A stretch of 64,000 nucleotides of DNA from DATFIX01 sp047617305 (GTDB lineage Archaea; Halobacteriota; Halobacteria; Halobacteriales; Natrialbaceae), in the NCBI GenBank assembly GCA_047617305.1, contig JBLGCL010000001.1:1-64000 (forward strand), given 5' to 3'. The stretch's first letter is position 1; every line of letters starts with the position of its first letter. Made by a program: the position numbers and the translations under genes. A model generated the notes under the pieces. The model worked only from the letters and a program-made list of their open reading frames with translations. It was not told the DNA's origin and ran no database searches. This document shows positions 61,366 through 64,000 of this stretch, piece after piece.

Positions 61366-62606
61366 GGCTCCGCCAGAGTCTCCGGATGAGTTTGCGAGCG
61401 ATCACGGGCCATCGCCTGCGCTCGGGCCTGACCGTCCTCGGCGTCGTCATCGGCGTCGCCGCCGTCATCACCTTCGTCACGCTCGGGGCGAGCGTCCGGG
61501 CCGGAGTCGTCGGCGACCTCAGCCTCGACGACGAGGGGACCGTCTACGCCTGGGCGGCACCGGCGAACCGGACCGACAGCAATCCAGCCGCCACCGCGAA
61601 GGCGGTGTTCACCCGCCGGGACGCCGCCGAGATCGAGTCCCTGTCGTCGGTCGAGGAGGCCCACGCCTATTCCCTGTTGTTCGCCCAGGCGGTGGGACAC
61701 GACGACACGGTCCGGCCGCTGTCCGGAAACGTCGTCGCGTCCGGCGACGGGTTTCTCCGACCCGACGAGATCGAGCGTGGGCGTCATTATCGCGAGGGGG
61801 AGTTCGAAGCCGTACTCAATCCGTCCGCAGCCGCGCTGTTCGAGGGGAACGTCACCGTCGGCGAGAACGTGACACTCGTGCTGGCCTTCGGGCAGGAAAT
61901 CGAGGCGACCGTCGTCGGGATCCTGAACGACGACGACCCTCGGAGTCCGATCGAGGGCTTCAGGGACCAGCCCCGTCTCTACGTGCCGATCGATCCCTAC
62001 TACGAACTGACGGCCGCCGGCGTCGAGGAGGGCGAGGCCCGGTTCGGCGGGATCGTCGTCGAGGCGGCCCCGGGGAAAGTCGACCAGGCGAAGGCCGACG
62101 CACGGGCCTACCTCGAGAGCGACGCCTCCGACGCCGGCGAGCGCGACGAGGGCGTGACCTTCATGCTGGACACCAGCGACGAGTTGATCGGTCGCCTCGA
62201 CGCCATCCTCGACACGCTCACCGGGTTCGTGACCGCCGTCGCGCTGGTTTCGCTGGTGGTCGGCGCCGTCGGCATCGCCAACATCATGCTCGTCTCCGTC
62301 ACCGAGCGAACCCGCGACATCGGCATCATGAAGGCCGTCGGCGCGGAAAACCGCGACGTCCTCCAGTTGTTTCTCACCGAGGCCGCGATCCTCGGCGTCG
62401 TCGGCGCAGCCGTCGGGACGGTCGTCGGACTCGCCGGAGGGTGGGCCGTGACCGAAGCCTTCGTCCCGCGGGTCCCGGTGGTTTATCCCCTGCAGTGGCC
62501 GATCGTCGCGATCGTCCTCGGCGTCGTGGTGGGCGTCCTGGCCGGACTCTACCCAGCCTGGCGGGCCGCCAGGATCGACCCGATCGACGCGCTCCGCTAC
62601 GAGTAG
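61362..62606 (+). CDS. FtsX/MacB-like ABC permease, cassette 2
   Basis: A 414-residue permease, same layout as cassette 1: an N-terminal helix after LRQSLRMSLRAITGHRLRSG, a periplasmic-type domain (differs most from cassette 1), then MLVSVTERTRDIGIMKAVGA, three helices and DPIDALRYE. The extracytoplasmic domain has diverged while the membrane parts are nearly the same, suggesting different substrates. It ends 21 bp before the convergent RNA-ligase-like gene. Confidence 0.9.
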
Positions 62607-62627
62607 CGCTGGCGACGGCCGGCGCGA

Positions 62628-63485
62628 TCACTCCTCGTCCGCGAACGACCGACGCACCGCGGCCGCGACGGCCGTGCGGAAGGCTCGTCGGTTCTCGTCC
62701 GCGAGACGGTCGACCCGGTGGCCCTCCTCGCGATGAATCCCTTCCAGCAGTCGTTCGACGACCGCCTCGGGGCTGGCCTGTCCCCCACTCGTCTCGATGC
62801 GCTCCCGTGCGCGGTCGATCCGGCGATCGGTCGTCACCTCGCGAGCGAGCGCTTCCGAGTCCGGAGACGTCCCGTCGTCACCAGCGGCGTCCACTTCCCG
62901 ATCCTCGCCACCGACCACCACCGGGTTCGAAATGAGCCCTCGGTCGCCGGTTTTGTTCCGAACCACGATCCCCGCTACAGGACCGTCGTACCACTTCGAT
63001 TCGGGGAACGGGGAGTCCTCGGGATCGAAATCGGTCGCCCGCACCTCCTTGCGAACGGCGTTGATCGGCGTGAGGCCGAGGCCCTCGTAGATCGCCTCGA
63101 CCCGATCCGGCGGGAGGAACCGGCCCTCGGCGGCCAGCCACACGTCGTACCCCAGGAACGGCGGGACGCGATCCCAGTCGTAATCGACCCGTTCGCGGAC
63201 GGTGGCGACCCCGAGGAAGGCGACCGCTTCGACGTCCTCCACGGCGTCCCGGAGGGCGCCCCGATCGAGCTCTTCCCGGAGGTGGCGAACCGTGGCCCGA
63301 TACGGCGGCGGAACGTCCCCCGGGTCGAAACGGCGGTGGCCGTCGCCCACCTCGAGGACGCCGGAGTCCCGCAGTCTGAACCGACAGGGGCGACCGTCGA
63401 CCCACTCCTGGAGCCAGAGGTGGCCAGTCAGGAGGCGATCGGTCGGGGCGTCTCGAAGGCGTGGGATTGGCGGTGCGTCGTTCAC
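62628..63485 (-). CDS. RNA ligase-like protein lacking catalytic residues
   Basis: A 285-residue protein with the outline of a nucleotidyltransferase/RNA-ligase domain. At motif I it reads LQEWVDGRPCRF (Trp28 where the nucleotidyl lysine of KxDG is expected); the motif III region is AFLGVATVRERVDYDWDRVP with PFLGYDVW (Val93 where Glu is usual), and motif IV is GPVAGIVVRNK (Ala171 for Glu). The helical C-terminal 80 residues are acidic and Arg-rich. It may bind RNA or nucleotide without ligase activity. Convergent with the ABC cassettes and divergent from the SDR gene. Confidence 0.65.
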   Translation of the reverse strand: MNDAPPIPRLRDAPTDRLLTGHLWLQEWVDGRPCRFRLRDSGVLEVGDGHRRFDPGDVPPPYRATVRHLREELDRGALRDAVEDVEAVAFLGVATVRERVDYDWDRVPPFLGYDVWLAAEGRFLPPDRVEAIYEGLGLTPINAVRKEVRATDFDPEDSPFPESKWYDGPVAGIVVRNKTGDRGLISNPVVVGGEDREVDAAGDDGTSPDSEALAREVTTDRRIDRARERIETSGGQASPEAVVERLLEGIHREEGHRVDRLADENRRAFRTAVAAAVRRSFADEE

Positions 63486-63595
63486 TGGAGATCACGACCC
63501 GGATCCGGGAGCGTCACCCGACGCTTCGGCGGCCAGCCAGGAAACCGTTGCGTCCGGGAGTCCGGGACGCCGCTGATCCCGAACCCACCCCAGGG

Positions 63596-63601
63596 TTTAA
63601 C
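63596..63601 (+). promoter_or_regulatory. TATA box for the SDR gene
   Basis: TTTAAC centred 26 bp before the ATG at 63624, the usual leaderless spacing. Confidence 0.5.
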
Positions 63602-63623
63602 CGCTCATCGTCCAACCGGAGGT

Positions 63624-64000
63624 ATGTCACAGGTTGCCGTGATCGCCGGCGTGGGGCCGGGACTTGGGGAGTCGATCGCCAGGAAGTTCGCGGACGAAGG
63701 GCTCGAGCTCGCACTGCTCGCCCGGACCGAATCCTACATCGAGACGCTCGCCGAGGACCTCCCGACCCGGGCCGCCGCGGTCCCGACCGACCTGGCGGAC
63801 GCCGACGACGTCGACGCCGCGTTCGTGACGGTGCAGGAGGAACTGGGCCCCGTCGACGTCCTCGTGAACCACGCCAGCAGCGCCGCCTGGTCCGGAATCC
63901 GTGACGGGACGGCCGAGACCTTCGAGCGGGCGTGGCGGGTGGCCGTCCGCGGGGGGTACGCCTGCTCGGCCGCCGTCGTCGACGGGATGGTCGAGCGGGG
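63624..64000 (+). CDS. SDR family oxidoreductase (5' part)
   Basis: The first 125 residues of a short-chain dehydrogenase/reductase; the rest lies beyond the window. The nucleotide-binding loop is VAVIAGVGPGLGESIARKFA (GxGxGxG-like, residues 4-23), then LALLARTE, the Asp-containing PTDLADADDV, and DVLVNHASSAAWSG in place of the usual NNAG. The catalytic Ser-Tyr-Lys part is missing here. Substrate unknown. Confidence 0.85.
   Translation, partial: MSQVAVIAGVGPGLGESIARKFADEGLELALLARTESYIETLAEDLPTRAAAVPTDLADADDVDAAFVTVQEELGPVDVLVNHASSAAWSGIRDGTAETFERAWRVAVRGGYACSAAVVDGMVER

Overview
This window is chromosomal DNA of a haloarchaeon (class Halobacteria). The signs are very high GC with strong GC preference at third codon positions, acidic proteins with Asp/Glu-rich linkers and tails, twin-arginine lipoprotein signals, and archaeal information genes (uS7, eL40, aIF5A, archaeal DnaG, Trm1, Tsr3, a histone-fold protein, a SAMP). 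Many genes also have a TATA box centred about 27 bases before the start codon, the usual layout for leaderless haloarchaeal transcripts. The species cannot be named from the sequence alone. I see no rRNA, tRNA, CRISPR array, insertion sequence, prophage or known defence island; nearly all of it reads as core chromosome.

Layout. 0-9.6 kb: 3' end of rps7, an MFS transporter, a DUF5781-like putative zincin, divergent lrp and glnA with an inverted repeat between them, a leftward membrane-protein run (YihY-like, coiled-coil, PAP2), a CPBP protease, and trm1. 9.7-13.0 kb: small proteins (HEAT repeat, SWIM zinc finger, DUF6176-like) and hisH, with a degenerate 51-bp direct repeat. 13.5-16.4 kb: a phosphonate/phosphate-type ABC operon (phnD-phnC-phnE). 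16.4-24.9 kb: uracil-DNA glycosylase, DUF99, MBL hydrolase, eL40, Tsr3, a Rieske fusion protein, a PQQ-propeller lipoprotein with a decayed partner upstream, radical SAM AmrS, and an HFX_2341-type regulator. 25.2-32.5 kb: a membrane-anchored HTH protein, dnaG, DUF92, two cis-prenyltransferase paralogues, a universal stress protein and a cold-shock protein. 32.6-37.4 kb: hemA, a PadR regulator, a secreted putative metallopeptidase, pterin dehydratase, LWR-salt protein and a HAD hydrolase. 37.4-43.5 kb: two moeA genes (one with an extra C-terminal binding domain), a frameshifted GIDE-domain gene, Hsp20 and an ABC1/UbiB kinase. 43.6-49.1 kb: an aminotransferase, then aIF5A, agmatinase and deoxyhypusine synthase, enclosing a zinc-ribbon protein and Nif3. 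49.3-57.7 kb: endonuclease IV, hemE, a polymer-forming cytoskeletal-like membrane protein, SAMP2-like protein, redoxin, GNAT, phosphohexomutase, FMN reductase, GIY-YIG protein and a DUF1931 histone-fold protein. 57.8-64 kb: rpiA, two tandem MacB-like ABC cassettes, an RNA-ligase-like protein lacking its catalytic residues, and the start of an SDR gene.

Functional groups. The aIF5A, agmatinase and deoxyhypusine synthase genes together could supply the hypusine modification of aIF5A. DUF92 (the family of plant phytyl-phosphate kinase VTE6) and two cis-prenyltransferase paralogues sit within 4 kb, which suggests polyprenyl/dolichyl phosphate metabolism; one paralogue lacks the catalytic motif and may be a partner subunit. 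The two moeA genes overlap by 4 bp and act in molybdenum cofactor insertion. hemA and hemE belong to haem synthesis but are 16 kb apart. The clearest points for follow-up are the catalytically bare prenyltransferase and RNA-ligase paralogues, the frameshifted GIDE gene, the decayed PQQ gene, and the inverted repeats beside lrp/glnA and the histone-fold gene.
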